Shown one piece after another: positions 56,068 to 64,000 of a stretch of DNA of 64,000 bases; position 1 is the first letter of the stretch; each line of letters starts with the position of its first letter. The notes under the pieces are model-generated. The model saw only the letters and a program-made list of their open reading frames with translations, was not told the DNA's origin and searched no databases. Origin of the DNA: Caulobacteraceae bacterium PMMR1 (GTDB lineage: Bacteria > Pseudomonadota > Alphaproteobacteria > Caulobacterales > Caulobacteraceae); assembly GCA_000733915.1 (NCBI GenBank), contig JPOM01000001.1, positions 2,170,001-2,234,000 on the forward strand, written 5' to 3'. The position numbers and the translations under genes are program-made.

Positions 56068-56924
56068 TCAGTGCGCCTCGGCCTTAGGCTTGGGGCGCCC
56101 GTCGCGCAGCCGGGCCGGGGCGGCGAAGGCCATGTCGACGAACTCCACCAGGAAGTTCGCCATCGCCAAGGCCTGCTCGCGGGACGCGATCTTGGCGGAG
56201 AGCAGGGTCGCCCCCTGATCGTGGAACGGCTGGGTGATCAGGCCGCCCTTGAGCGCCTTGCGCAGGTCGGCGGCGGCCGGGTGCAGCGGCTCGGGCGGCT
56301 TGGGGGGCGGGAACAGCCGTCGCCAGAGGCTCGGCCGGTCCTCGACCTTGGCCTGTTGCGCCAGGCGACGCGCGAGTCCCGCCAGCAGCTCCTTGCCCCG
56401 CCCGCCACCGCGGAGACGCCGCCCGTGTGGGCCGCGATCAGCAGGGCCGTGAGATCGTTGCGGACGGAATCGTCCACCGCCTCGCCCCACTCCGGCAGTT
56501 TGATCTCCGGCCGGCCGGCCTCTTTCCCCTTCGCCGGAACGTCCTTCACCTGGCCCGAGCAGACCGGGCACTGGCGCGTGGTGACGTGGGGGCACTCCTC
56601 CCGCGGGAAACGGCCGGGCGGGTAGGCGCTGAAGCGGTCGTAATAGGCCTGGTAGACGATGGCGCTGGTGCTCCGCCCCTCGCCGTTCAGGCCGCCGAAG
56701 GGCACCATGGTGTGGTTCGGAGAGATCAGCCCCGGCCCGAGCGCGCCCGACCCGAGCGCCCCCGATCCGGCGGCGGGCTGGGCCGGCGGCACGATCATGC
56801 CCATGTTCTTGGGCAGCAGCATCATGCCGCCGCCGCCCACATGCTGAAGCCCGGGGCGAAAGGCCTCCAGATGGCCCTCTCCGCCGCCCGGGGCGTCGTT
56901 GTCCTGCCTGTCAGGGTCAGCCAC
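56068..56924 (-). CDS. conserved hypothetical protein with a Cys-rich motif, one frameshift
   Basis: GTG 56924 starts a protein of about 285 residues that I cannot assign. The first part has a glycine/proline-rich region ([18 protein letters not shown]), a repeated [11 protein letters not shown], then [20 protein letters not shown] and [20 protein letters not shown], whose three cysteines and histidine could bind a metal or form a disulfide. Near 56395 one base is lacking and the frame changes from [15 protein letters not shown] to [20 protein letters not shown]; the second part ends with [20 protein letters not shown] before TGA at 56068. No signal peptide or membrane helix. Both halves look coding. 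Confidence 0.5.
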
Positions 56925-57103
56925 GGAAGAGCCCCCACGCCCAATCGGTTAACCTTAACACGGGGCTCCAAGGCTGTCGAGATTGTCAAGCTTTTCCGGG
57001 AGGTGCGAACCGGAGGAGCTCAGGAGACCGACGGGGAGACCGACCGGAAAGACGGCGGCGCCCGCCTCATGACATTTCGCCTGCGAGCCGCTATCTGAGC
57101 GCC

Positions 57104-58066
57104 ATGACCGACACCGCCGTCGCGCCCTCCGCCGCCCGGGCCTCGTCGCCGGGGCGATTCGGGGACTATATCCAGCTCCTAAAGCCCCGGGTGATGTCGC
57201 TGGTGGTGTTCACCGCCCTGACCGGCCTGGTCTGCGCCGACGTGCGCATGGACCCGGCGCTGGCCGCCATCGCCATCCTGGCCATCGCGGTCGGCGCAGG
57301 CGCGTCCGGCGCGCTCAACATGGCTTATGACAGCGACATCGACGCCCGCATGCGCCGCACCCGCGGCCGGCCGGTGCCCATGGGCCGGATCAGCCGGGCG
57401 GACGCGGCGGGCTTCGGCGTGGTGCTGAGCCTCTTCGCCTGCATGACCATGTTCCTGGCGGTGAACGCGATCGCCGCGGGGCTCTTGGCCTTCACCATCG
57501 TCTTCTACGCGGCGGTCTATACGCTGTGGCTGAAGCGCTCGACGCCGCAGAACATCGTGATCGGCGGCGCTGCGGGCGCCCTGCCCCCGGTGGTCGGCTG
57601 GGCGGCGGCGAGCGGGACCGCCCCGGCCAACGCCTGGCTGCTGTTCGCCATCATCTTCCTGTGGACCCCGCCGCACTTCTGGGCGCTGGCGCTGAACACC
57701 GGCGGCGACTACGAGACGGCGGGCGTGCCCATGCTGCCCGTGGTCAAGGGCGCCAAGGCGACCCGGCGGCAGATCCTGATCTATTCCGTCCTGCTGGCCG
57801 TCGTAGGCGTGCTGCCGGCCTTCACGGGCCTCGGCGGCCGTCTCTATGCGGTGACCGCCACGGCGTTCGGCGCCCTGTTCGTGGCTCTGGCGGCGCGGCT
57901 TTATCGCAGCCGCGCGGGCGAGGCGCCGCAGCCTGGGCCGGACGGGCTCTACGCCGTGAAGCCTGGCGCGCGCGAAGCCCGCGACGTCTTCGCCGCCTCG
58001 CTGCTCTATCTGAGCGCCGTCTTCGCGTCCCTGCTGGTCGAGCACGGCCTGGGGCTCTACCGATGA
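57104..58066 (+). CDS. ctaB: protoheme IX farnesyltransferase (heme O synthase)
   Basis: A 320-residue UbiA-family membrane enzyme with nine predicted helices that adds a farnesyl group to heme B for cytochrome oxidases. Prenyl-diphosphate sites are [20 protein letters not shown] (the NxxxDxxxD motif) and the second aspartate loop [33 protein letters not shown] is a strict CyoE/CtaB phrase. Start ATG 57104. It is followed with a four-base overlap by a small CoxF-like gene and then ctaG. The oxidase subunit genes ctaC, ctaD and ctaE that usually flank it are not in the window. Confidence 0.95.
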   Translation: MTDTAVAPSAARASSPGRFGDYIQLLKPRVMSLVVFTALTGLVCADVRMDPALAAIAILAIAVGAGASGALNMAYDSDIDARMRRTRGRPVPMGRISRADAAGFGVVLSLFACMTMFLAVNAIAAGLLAFTIVFYAAVYTLWLKRSTPQNIVIGGAAGALPPVVGWAAASGTAPANAWLLFAIIFLWTPPHFWALALNTGGDYETAGVPMLPVVKGAKATRRQILIYSVLLAVVGVLPAFTGLGGRLYAVTATAFGALFVALAARLYRSRAGEAPQPGPDGLYAVKPGAREARDVFAASLLYLSAVFASLLVEHGLGLYR

Positions 58067-58212
58067 GCCAGCCCGATCCCTTCAACGAAGGCCCTGAGGC
58101 GGCGCGGGCGCGCCGGACCCGCTCGCTGATGATCGCCCTGGCGCTGGTCGGCTTCGTGGCCCTGACCTTCGCCATCACCCTCATCAAGCTGCGGCACCAT
58201 GGCGGTCTCTGA
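58063..58212 (+). CDS. CoxF-like small membrane protein
   Basis: A 49-residue protein, [20 protein letters not shown] followed by a single helix ([20 protein letters not shown]) and IKLRHHGGL. It sits between ctaB (overlap ATGA) and ctaG (14-base overlap), the place of CoxF in alphaproteobacterial oxidase operons, where a role in assembly is presumed but not shown. Size, basic stretch before the helix and a histidine pair after it are typical. Confidence 0.85.
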   Translation: MSQPDPFNEGPEAARARRTRSLMIALALVGFVALTFAITLIKLRHHGGL

Positions 58213-58780
58213 GACGCCCGCCCCCCGCCGCGCGCTCCCGGCGGCGCACCAGCGCACCGCCTTGATCCTGGTCGGCGTCTTCGTCCTGATGGTCGGGGCC
58301 GCCTTCGCCGCCGTGCCGTTCTACCGGGCGTTCTGCCAGGCGACGGGCTGGGCCGGAACGGTCCGTCGAACCGCCGCCGGGCCGGAGGGGGTCGCCTCCG
58401 GCCGCCCCCTGACGGTGCACTTCGACACCAATGTGCGCGGCGTGCCGGTGACGCTCACGTCCGAGACCGCGACGCAGCAGATCAAGGTCGGCAAGACGGC
58501 GCTGGCCTATTTCACCATGCACAACACGAGCGATCGCGACGTCACCGTGCGCGCGACCTACAACGTCGTGCCCCTGACCGTCGCGCCCTATTTCCTGAAG
58601 CTGAAATGCTTCTGTTTCGACGCCCAGACGATCAAGGCGCACGAGACGCGCACCTTCCCGGTGGTCTACTACGTTGATGGCAAGGTGGACCGGGACGAGG
58701 ACGCCAAGGTGTTCTCCGACGTGACCCTCAGCTATACCCTCTACGAGGTCCCGGCGCCTGCGACGTCACCGGCATCCTGA
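58199..58780 (+). CDS. ctaG: cytochrome c oxidase assembly protein CtaG (Cox11)
   Basis: A 193-residue protein with one N-terminal membrane helix (ALILVGVFVLMVGAAFAAVP) and a periplasmic copper-binding domain; it inserts copper into the CuB site of subunit I. Key features: FYRAFCQATGWAGTVRR, LTVHFDTNVRGVP, LAYFTMHNTSDRDVTVRATY, the copper motif LKLKCFCFDAQTIKAHETRT and FPVVYYVDGKVDRDEDAKVF. Start ATG 58199 overlaps the upstream small gene. In many relatives ctaE follows, but here an unrelated small gene comes next. Confidence 0.95.
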   Translation: MAVSETPAPRRALPAAHQRTALILVGVFVLMVGAAFAAVPFYRAFCQATGWAGTVRRTAAGPEGVASGRPLTVHFDTNVRGVPVTLTSETATQQIKVGKTALAYFTMHNTSDRDVTVRATYNVVPLTVAPYFLKLKCFCFDAQTIKAHETRTFPVVYYVDGKVDRDEDAKVFSDVTLSYTLYEVPAPATSPAS

Positions 58781-58846
58781 ACGGAATGCAACTCCGACCC
58801 CCGCCTGCCGTTTGCTAGGCTCACCGATCTGGAAGGACCCGCCGCA

Positions 58847-59059
58847 ATGACCAAGATCCTCGCCGCCGCCGCCGCCGCCCTCAGCCTCGCCGCCATGGGC
58901 GCGGGCGCAGCGGAAGCCCGCGGCTGCCTGAAGGGCGCGATCGTGGGCGGCGTCGCCGGCCACTTCGCCGGACGCCACGCGCTTGTCGGCGCAGGGGCCG
59001 GCTGCCTGGTCGGCCATCACCTCGCGCACCGACACGACGCGCGCCGCAGCCACCGCTGA
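58847..59059 (+). CDS. small exported glycine-zipper protein
   Basis: A 70-residue protein with a signal peptide (LAAAAAALSLAAMGAGAAEA) and a short mature part, CLKGAIVGGVAGHFAGRHAL, then VGAGAGCLVGHHLAHRHDAR. The GxxxG repeats are the glycine-zipper pattern seen in small outer-membrane-associated proteins (family near 2TM glycine zipper), and the tail is rich in histidine. Two cysteines bracket the zipper. ATG 58847 follows GGAAGGACCC. Function unknown. Confidence 0.7.
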   Translation: MTKILAAAAAALSLAAMGAGAAEARGCLKGAIVGGVAGHFAGRHALVGAGAGCLVGHHLAHRHDARRSHR

Positions 59060-59068
59060 GCCGCCGGC

Positions 59069-59797
59069 CTACCAGGGCACGGGCTGGCCGTCCCAGGCGA
59101 AGAAGCCGCCCGTGTCCTCAGGCTGAAGCCCGTCGAGCACCTGCAGGAGCGCCGCCGCGGCGAAGGCCGGCCGGAAGACCGTGCGCGTGCTGGCGCGGCT
59201 GACGAAGGGGCGGCTGAGCGCCGTCTCCACCGTGCCCGGATGCAGCACGACCAGGACGCCCTGCGGCCGGGTCTGGCGATGCTCAACCGCCAGAGTCCGC
59301 ATCAGCATGTTCAGCGCCGCCTTTGACGCGCGATAGGCGTACCAGCCCCCAAGCCGGTTGTCGCCGATGCTGCCCACCCGGGCGGAGAGCGCGGCGAAGA
59401 CCGAGCGCCGGTCCCGGGGCGTGAGCGGCAGGAGGTGCTTGGCGACCAGCGCGGGGCCTGTCGCATTCACGGCGAAGAGGACGGCGAGGGCCGCCGCGTC
59501 CAGGGCGCGATAGGTCTTCTCAGGCGCGGCCCCCTCCGTCGCCAGGACGCCGGTGGCGACGAGCACGGTGGTGACCACGCCGTCCTTGGCCAGGCGCGCG
59601 GCGGCGCGGGCCAGGCTCGCCTCGTCCAACAGATCGACCGGCAGCCACCCATGCGCCTCGTCCTCGGGCCAGTCGTGCGGCCGCGAGCGGGACAGCCCCC
59701 AGACCCGGGCGTGCGTCCCCCGCGCTGCGAGCGCCTCAGCCAGGGCGCGCCCGATCCCGCCGGAGACGCCCACCACCACCGCCAGCTCTCGGGTCAC
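59069..59797 (-). CDS. short-chain dehydrogenase/reductase
   Basis: A 242-residue Rossmann-fold oxidoreductase. It shows the nucleotide-binding VVVGVSGGIGRALAEALAAR (GxSGGIG), a catalytic serine in FAALSARVGSIGDN and the YxxxK pair in GGWYAYRASKAALNMLMRTL, with PGTVETALSRPFVS after it. The layout with LLPVDLLDEASLAR-like D-L segment resembles C-factor/CsgA-type SDRs. The substrate is not known. Ends 10 bases from the zipper gene end; the two genes converge. Confidence 0.85.
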   Translation of the reverse strand: MTRELAVVVGVSGGIGRALAEALAARGTHARVWGLSRSRPHDWPEDEAHGWLPVDLLDEASLARAAARLAKDGVVTTVLVATGVLATEGAAPEKTYRALDAAALAVLFAVNATGPALVAKHLLPLTPRDRRSVFAALSARVGSIGDNRLGGWYAYRASKAALNMLMRTLAVEHRQTRPQGVLVVLHPGTVETALSRPFVSRASTRTVFRPAFAAAALLQVLDGLQPEDTGGFFAWDGQPVPW

Positions 59798-59878
59798 CGG
59801 TCTCGGGTCACGGGCGAAGGCGCGGGGCGGCGTCGGGCATGGCGGGCATATAGGATCGGGGCCGCCGCCCGGGAGGGC

Positions 59879-60667
59879 TCAGCGGAACGGAAAGCGCGCC
59901 GGCCGCTTGCTCAGGAAGGCGTCGCGGCCTTCACGGAAATCCTCGCCCTCCATGGCGTCCAGGAACCAGCCGCGGGTGACCGCGTCGTCGTCGGCCTGGC
60001 CCTCCAGGATGCGCCGAACGATCGCCTTGGCCTTGCGCGCCGACCACTGCGAGGCGGCGGCGATCTCCGCCGCCTTGGCCGCGACGGTCGCGTCGAGCTC
60101 AGGCGTCGGGACGACCACGTCGAGGGCGCCGAGCCGCAGCGCCTCGCCCGCGTCCAGGAGACGGCCGGTGAACAGCATGTCCTTGGCCCCCGAAGCCCCC
60201 ACCGCATCCACCAGCCGCTTGGTGTCGGCGAGGCTGTACATCAGGCCGAGCTTGCCGGGGGTGACGCCGATCCGCGCCGTCTCAGCCGCCAGCCGGAGGT
60301 CGCAGGCCAGCGCCAGCGCCATGCCGCCCCCCACGCAGGCGCCTTGGATCCGCGCGAGCGCCGGCTTGCTGAAGCTCGCCAGCGCCTCCACCCCCGCCGT
60401 CACCGTCGCGGCATAGGCGGCGGCGCGCGCCCGCGTGGCGTAGACCGCCTCGAACTCGGCGATGTCGGCGCCCGCTGCGAAGTGCCCGCCCGCCCCGGTC
60501 AGCACCAGCACCTTGGCCGCGGCCTCCGCCTCCACCGCGGCGATGGCGTCCGGCAGGGCCGCCCACAGCGCCTCGTTCAGGGCGTTGCGCCGCTCCGGCC
60601 GGTTCAGCGTCAGGGTGGCGACCTCGCCCGCCACCTCGAGCTTCAGCGCTCCTCCGGCCCACGCCAT
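59879..60667 (-). CDS. enoyl-CoA hydratase/isomerase
   Basis: A 262-residue crotonase-fold enzyme. It has VATLTLNRPERRNALNEALW, the first oxyanion loop VLTGAGGHFAAGADIAEFEA, and the second IQGACVGGGMALALACDLRL, then RIGVTPGKLGLMYSLADTKR. In classical hydratases the two catalytic glutamates lie at the position of GxxxxE in the second loop region; here LGL-MYS replaces the usual LGxxPG and the second acid is not clear, so the reaction may be isomerase- or hydrolase-like. It lies alone, upstream of an SDR on the same strand. Confidence 0.85.
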   Translation of the reverse strand: MAWAGGALKLEVAGEVATLTLNRPERRNALNEALWAALPDAIAAVEAEAAAKVLVLTGAGGHFAAGADIAEFEAVYATRARAAAYAATVTAGVEALASFSKPALARIQGACVGGGMALALACDLRLAAETARIGVTPGKLGLMYSLADTKRLVDAVGASGAKDMLFTGRLLDAGEALRLGALDVVVPTPELDATVAAKAAEIAAASQWSARKAKAIVRRILEGQADDDAVTRGWFLDAMEGEDFREGRDAFLSKRPARFPFR

Positions 60668-60771
60668 GCGGCGGCTCCTCTTGCCAAGCCCGCCGCGGCG
60701 GGAAATGATCTAAGTCTATACCATTTAGCCCGGGCGCCGAGCCCAGGGCGCAGCAGGGACGAGACAGGCGC

Positions 60772-61218
60772 ATGGACGACATCCGCAAGGGCATGCCCGT
60801 GCTGGCCCGCCACGAAGGCGAGTGGGAGGGGGTCTACATCCACGTCGACCCGCACAACAATGTGCTCGACCAGCACAAGTCCTATCTGCAGTGCACCTTC
60901 CCGCAGAGCGGGCCCTATCCGTACCACCAGATCAACACCTACACCTGGGACGACGGCCGCCGGGAGGTGATCCACTTTCCCGCCACCTACCGCGACGGGC
61001 GCATCTGGTGGGACACGGAGCGCATCTTCGGCTCGGCCTGGGAGATCGACCCCCGCACCGTGGTCCTGACCTGGAACCGCAAGGACGAGCCCGGGACCTA
61101 CCTCTATGAGATGATCCAGATCTCGCAGGACAACGCCAAGCGCGGGCGCACCTGGCACTGGTTCCACAACGACGAGCTCTACAAGCGCACCTGCATCAAG
61201 GAACGCCGGGTGGCGTGA
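60772..61218 (+). CDS. DUF3598 family protein
   Basis: A 148-residue protein: MPVLARHEGEWEGVYIHVDP, HKSYLQCTFPQSGPYPYHQI, NTYTWDDGRREVIHFPATYR and GRIWWDTERIFGSAWEIDPR, a lipocalin-like set of strands rich in tryptophan, tyrosine and histidine, as in the DUF3598 family (related to cyanobacterial chromophore lyase-type lipocalins). No signal peptide. Role unknown. Start ATG 60772 is preceded by a plausible GGGACGAGACAGG ribosome site. Divergent from the enoyl-CoA hydratase. Confidence 0.75.
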   Translation: MDDIRKGMPVLARHEGEWEGVYIHVDPHNNVLDQHKSYLQCTFPQSGPYPYHQINTYTWDDGRREVIHFPATYRDGRIWWDTERIFGSAWEIDPRTVVLTWNRKDEPGTYLYEMIQISQDNAKRGRTWHWFHNDELYKRTCIKERRVA

Positions 61219-61234
61219 GGCGCGCGGCGCCGCC

Positions 61235-61999
61235 TCAGCCCTTGAAGCTGTCCTTGGCGGCGCGCAGCGCGGCGAAGGCCTGCCAGTCGGGCGCGCCCTC
61301 GCCCAGCCCCACTGCCGCCTTCAGCGCCGGCGCGCGCAGGAAGGGGTTGGTGTCCCGCTCCGCCCCGATGGTGGTCGGGACCGTGGGCTCGCCCCGCTGG
61401 CGCGCCGAGAAGACCTGGTCGGCGCGGGCCCGCAACGCCGGGCTGGGATCGACGCTGAGCGCGAAGCGGGCGTTGGACGCCGTGTACTCGTGGGCGCAGT
61501 AGACGCGGGTCTCGGGCGGCAGGGCGGCGATCTTGGAGAGGCTCGACCACATCTGCTGCGGCTCCCCCTCGAACAGACGCCCGCAACCAAGGGCGAAGAG
61601 GGTGTCGCCCACAAAAGCCACGCCATCGGCGTCGTCCACATAGGCGACGTGGCCCAGGGTGTGCCCGCCGGTGTCCAGCACCCGAAAGCGCGTCTCGCCC
61701 AGCATCACCTCGTCGCCCTCGCCGACCTCCCGGTCCAGCGGCGCGATCCGGCGCACCTCCGCGGGGCCCACGATCTCGCAGCCGGTCTCCGCCTTCAGGC
61801 GCGCGTTGCCGCCCGCGTGGTCGGGGTGCCAGTGGGTGTTCAGGATCATCGACAAGCTCCAGCCGGCGGCCTTCAGCTCGCGCAGGATCGCCTCGGCGTC
61901 GGGGGTGTCCACGACGGCGGTGCGGCCCGTGGCCTGGTCGCGCACCAGGAAGCCGTAGTTGTCGTCCAGGCAGGGGAACTGGCGCACGTCGACGGGCAT
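61235..61999 (-). CDS. gloB: hydroxyacylglutathione hydrolase (glyoxalase II)
   Basis: A 254-residue metallo-beta-lactamase-fold enzyme completing methylglyoxal detoxification by hydrolysing S-lactoylglutathione. It has FPCLDDNYGFLVRDQATGRT, the metal motif ILNTHWHPDHAGGNARLKAE (THxHxDH), VLDTGGHTLGHVAYVDD, FVGDTLFALGCGRLFEGEPQ and YCAHEYTASNARFALSVDP, all standard for GloB. ATG 61999 (MPVDVRQF) is the family start. Divergent from the methyltransferase gene by 60 bases, a pairing common in alphaproteobacteria. Confidence 0.95.
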   Translation of the reverse strand: MPVDVRQFPCLDDNYGFLVRDQATGRTAVVDTPDAEAILRELKAAGWSLSMILNTHWHPDHAGGNARLKAETGCEIVGPAEVRRIAPLDREVGEGDEVMLGETRFRVLDTGGHTLGHVAYVDDADGVAFVGDTLFALGCGRLFEGEPQQMWSSLSKIAALPPETRVYCAHEYTASNARFALSVDPSPALRARADQVFSARQRGEPTVPTTIGAERDTNPFLRAPALKAAVGLGEGAPDWQAFAALRAAKDSFKG

Positions 62000-62059
62000 G
62001 GATCGTCTCCTTCGGGCGGGATGCGGAAACCGCCCCGGACGGCTACAACCTGGACCTCG

Positions 62060-62821
62060 ATGCGTCGAGACGTTCTGGACCTGCGCCGCTTCTACGCCTC
62101 GCCCCTCGGGCGCGCCGTTCGCGATCGCGTGTCGCGCAAGCTGGCCGAGGCCTGGGGCGACGCCCGGGGGCTCGACGTGCTCGGCGTGGGCTACGCCACG
62201 CCCTTCCTGGACGGCTTCCGGCCTCAGGCCCGGCGCGTGGTGGCCGCCATGCCCGCCCAGCAGGGGGTGGAGGTCTGGCCCGCGGACGGCCGCAATCTGT
62301 CCTGCCTCGCCGAAGAGGCGGCCCTGCCCTTCATGAACGCGCTGTTCGACCGGGTGCTGGTCACGCACGGCCTGGAGGAGGCCCCCGACCTGATCGCCCT
62401 GCTGGAGGAGGTAAAGCGCGTCATGGCCCCCTCCGGCCGGGCGATCTTCGCGGTCGCCTCCCGGGCGGGGCTTTGGGCCGGGGCGGAGTCCACGCCCTTC
62501 GGCTACGGCCGGCCGTTCACCCGCCGCCAGCTGGAGGAGGTCGTGCGCGAGGCGGGGCTGGAGCCCGCCGCCTGGTCGCGCGCCGTCTACATCCCGCCGC
62601 ACCCGGCCTTCGCCCCCCACGCCGAGCTGGTCGAGCAGCTGGGCTCGCGCGTCTGGCCGCCGTTCTCCGGCCTGATCCTGCTGGAGGCGGTGAAGCAGAC
62701 CTTCGCGGTCAAGCCCCGGGCGGTGCGTGCGCCCGCCTTCGCCCCGGCCGAGTGCTGCGCCCGGCCCCTGCGCCCGCCCCGTCCGGGCGAAACCCTTTGC
62801 GGCGGCCCGTGCTTCCATTAG
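62060..62821 (+). CDS. class I SAM-dependent methyltransferase (gloB-associated)
   Basis: A 253-residue protein: MRRDVLDLRRFYASPLGRAV, then AdoMet-binding LDVLGVGYATPFLDGF (a GxGxxTPFL variant of motif I), VWPADGRNLSCLAEEAALPF, FDRVLVTHGLEEAPDLIALL and FAVASRAGLWAGAESTPFGY. This family, with YATPFL and the C-terminal VKPRAVRAPAFAPA, is always seen next to gloB in alphaproteobacteria; substrate unknown. A cysteine pair near the end (AECCARP, LCGGPC) is notable. Start ATG 62060. Confidence 0.85.
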   Translation: MRRDVLDLRRFYASPLGRAVRDRVSRKLAEAWGDARGLDVLGVGYATPFLDGFRPQARRVVAAMPAQQGVEVWPADGRNLSCLAEEAALPFMNALFDRVLVTHGLEEAPDLIALLEEVKRVMAPSGRAIFAVASRAGLWAGAESTPFGYGRPFTRRQLEEVVREAGLEPAAWSRAVYIPPHPAFAPHAELVEQLGSRVWPPFSGLILLEAVKQTFAVKPRAVRAPAFAPAECCARPLRPPRPGETLCGGPCFH

Positions 62822-62878
62822 CTAGGCCGTCCGACCTCGGACCATGACCGCCATCCCTCGCCGAGAAGCCGCCGCCCG

Positions 62879-63223
62879 ATGAAGCTGATCACCGCCGTCA
62901 TCAAGCCGAGCCGCCTGGACGAGGTGCTCGACGCCGTCACCGACGCGGGCGCCTCGGGCGTGACCGTCACCGAGGTGCGCGGCTACGGTCGGCAGAAGGG
63001 CAAGACCGAGGTCTATCGCGGCGCGGAGTACGAGGTGCGCCTCCTGCCCAAGGTGAAGGTCGAGGTGGCCGCTCCCGCCGACATCGCCGAGCGCGTGGTG
63101 GAGGCCATCGCCCGCGCCGCGTCCACCGGCAAGATCGGCGACGGCAAGGTCTTCGTGCTGGACCTCGAGGCCGCGGTCCGCATCCGCACCGGCGAGCGCG
63201 ACGCCGCCGCCATCACCGGCTGA
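62879..63223 (+). CDS. P-II family nitrogen regulatory protein
   Basis: A 114-residue trimeric signal protein. It begins MKLITAVIKPSRLDEVLDAV and has the T-loop GYGRQKGKTEVYRGAEYEVR with tyrosine 51, the uridylylation site, then LLPKVKVEVAAPADIAERVV and the C-loop TGKIGDGKVFVLDLEAAVRI. P-II proteins sense 2-oxoglutarate and ATP/ADP and control glutamine synthetase or the ammonium channel. Neither glnA nor amtB follows; the next gene is metW on the other strand, so GlnB versus GlnK cannot be decided from context. Confidence 0.92.
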   Translation: MKLITAVIKPSRLDEVLDAVTDAGASGVTVTEVRGYGRQKGKTEVYRGAEYEVRLLPKVKVEVAAPADIAERVVEAIARAASTGKIGDGKVFVLDLEAAVRIRTGERDAAAITG

Positions 63224-63250
63224 GCCCCCGCCCGGCCGGCCCGCGGCGCC

Positions 63251-63936
63251 TCACCCGAACAGGTCGGCGGTCTGAGGCTCCGGGGCCACGAGCTCGGGCG
63301 CAGGCGCAGGCGGCGCCGCCCGCCCCGGCTCAGGAGCAGCAGCGCCTGCTCCGCCCGCCAGTTCTCCCCCGCGCGGTAGGGGTCCATCGGCCGGGCCGGG
63401 CCCGAGGCGGACAGGGCCGCCGCCGCCTCGATGCTCAGCCCCAGGTCCTCGCAGAGCGCGGTGAAGTCGCGCAGCGTGCACAGGTGGATGTTGGCCGTCT
63501 CCCACCAGGGCGCCGGAAGGGCGCGGGTCTCCGGCATGCGCCCGGACATGAGCAGGCTCAGGCGAACGCGCCAGTGGCCGAAGTTCGGGAACGAGACGAT
63601 GGCCCGCTCCGCCAGGCGCATCAGCCGGCCCAGCACCTCGCGGGGGTTCTTCACCGCCTGCAGCGTCTGGGACAGCACGGCGTAGTCGAAGGCGCCCTCA
63701 GGAAATTCGCCGAGGTCGCGGTCGGCGTCGCCCTGCATCACCGCCAGCCCGCGCGCCAGGCAGGTCGCGACATTGCGCGGGTCGATCTCCAGCCCCCGGG
63801 CGTCCACGCCCTTCTCCCGCCGGAGCAGGTCCAGGAGCTCGCCCTCGCCGCAGCCGACGTCGAGCACCCGCGCCCCCGGGCGGACCAGGCGCAGGATCTC
63901 GCGAAAGTCCTCCCGAATCGGGGCGTCGCCGGACAT
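63251..63936 (-). CDS. metW: methionine biosynthesis protein MetW, frameshifted near the end
   Basis: MetW supports homoserine O-acetyl- or succinyl-transferase (MetX) in methionine synthesis. From ATG 63936: IREDFREILRLVRPGARVLD, VGCGEGELLDLLRREKGVDA, GLEIDPRNVATCLARGLAVM, QGDADRDLGEFPEGAFDYAV and LSQTLQAVKNPREVLGRLMR, FPNFGHWRVRLSLLMSGRMP, the MetW signature. At about 63320 the frame changes after QALLLLSRGG; the alternative reads PAPAPELVAPEPQTADLFG and stops at 63251, whereas the first frame would run into the glnB region. Upstream, 63969-63971 could be a stop codon of metX, but only 30 bases are visible. Confidence 0.85.
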
Positions 63937-64000
63937 GGCCGACGAGGTCGCAATCCGCAGGCGCGGCGTCAACGCTCCCGCCCTTGCCAGGCGCGCCGCC

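Noticed and set aside
56940-56965. GGTTAACCTTAAC upstream of the hypothetical gene as a CtrA site
   Set aside because: The two TTAA halves are two bases apart instead of seven.
63969-64000. End of metX at the right edge
   Set aside because: metX before metW is the usual order and a TGA is possible at 63971-63969, but 30 bases are too few to support a gene.

Overview
The window is high-GC alphaproteobacterial DNA, most likely from Caulobacteraceae (Caulobacter/Phenylobacterium/Brevundimonas group; genus not decided). The evidence is a DivL-type kinase with tyrosine in the phospho-acceptor position, a TipN-like polarity protein, a DUF1465/RcdA protein, a gene-transfer-agent-type terminase and a cta/cox assembly cluster, all characteristic of this order.

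Positions 1 to about 22,960 are accessory DNA and largely a graveyard. In order they hold: the 5' end of an IS481-family transposase; a beheaded Lhr-like (BrxHI-like) helicase with an internal amber codon; a degraded TolC-family fragment; a broken type I-G (I-U) CRISPR helicase-nuclease cas3, then the first codons of csx17/cas8 cut off by an IS3-family remnant; an iron-siderophore uptake operon (TonB receptor, small membrane protein, PepSY protein) behind a Fur-box-like palindrome; an internally deleted IS256 element; a stress-tolerance cluster (two small heat-shock proteins, an NDUFS4-like protein, HdeD, MarC); a defence-type pair, an intact SNF2/RapA-like helicase with a DUF3883 tail and a DUF1156 DNA methylase whose frameshifted 3' end is fused to the tail of a GH2 beta-glucuronidase; then a relaxase tail, a higBA toxin-antitoxin pair and a serine-recombinase remnant.

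From about 23,000 to the end the DNA is backbone-like and denser in G+C: a second TonB receptor that lacks a signal peptide, TetR plus nitronate monooxygenase, trmD-rplS, DUF1192, rcdA (behind a perfect sigma-54 promoter match), plsC, cysK, a PAS protein, a DUF3034 porin-like protein, moxR, a beta/gamma-crystallin protein, tipN, a dipeptide epimerase, trmB, a NUDIX hydrolase, a family-4 uracil-DNA glycosylase, a lytic transglycosylase, an orphan terminase, a TetR-controlled NodT/EmrA/EmrB-type efflux operon, an amino-acid permease, selD/selU for tRNA 2-selenouridine, divL, ctaB-coxF-ctaG, an SDR, an enoyl-CoA hydratase, DUF3598, gloB, a methyltransferase, a P-II protein and metW.

At least eight genes carry apparent single-base frameshifts in G/C-rich stretches, including probably important backbone genes (tipN, trmB, metW). 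This points to residual indel errors in the assembly, so single-base lesions in the accessory part should be read cautiously. The truncations, fusions and IS junctions there cannot be explained by such errors. No CRISPR array, rRNA or tRNA gene was recognised.
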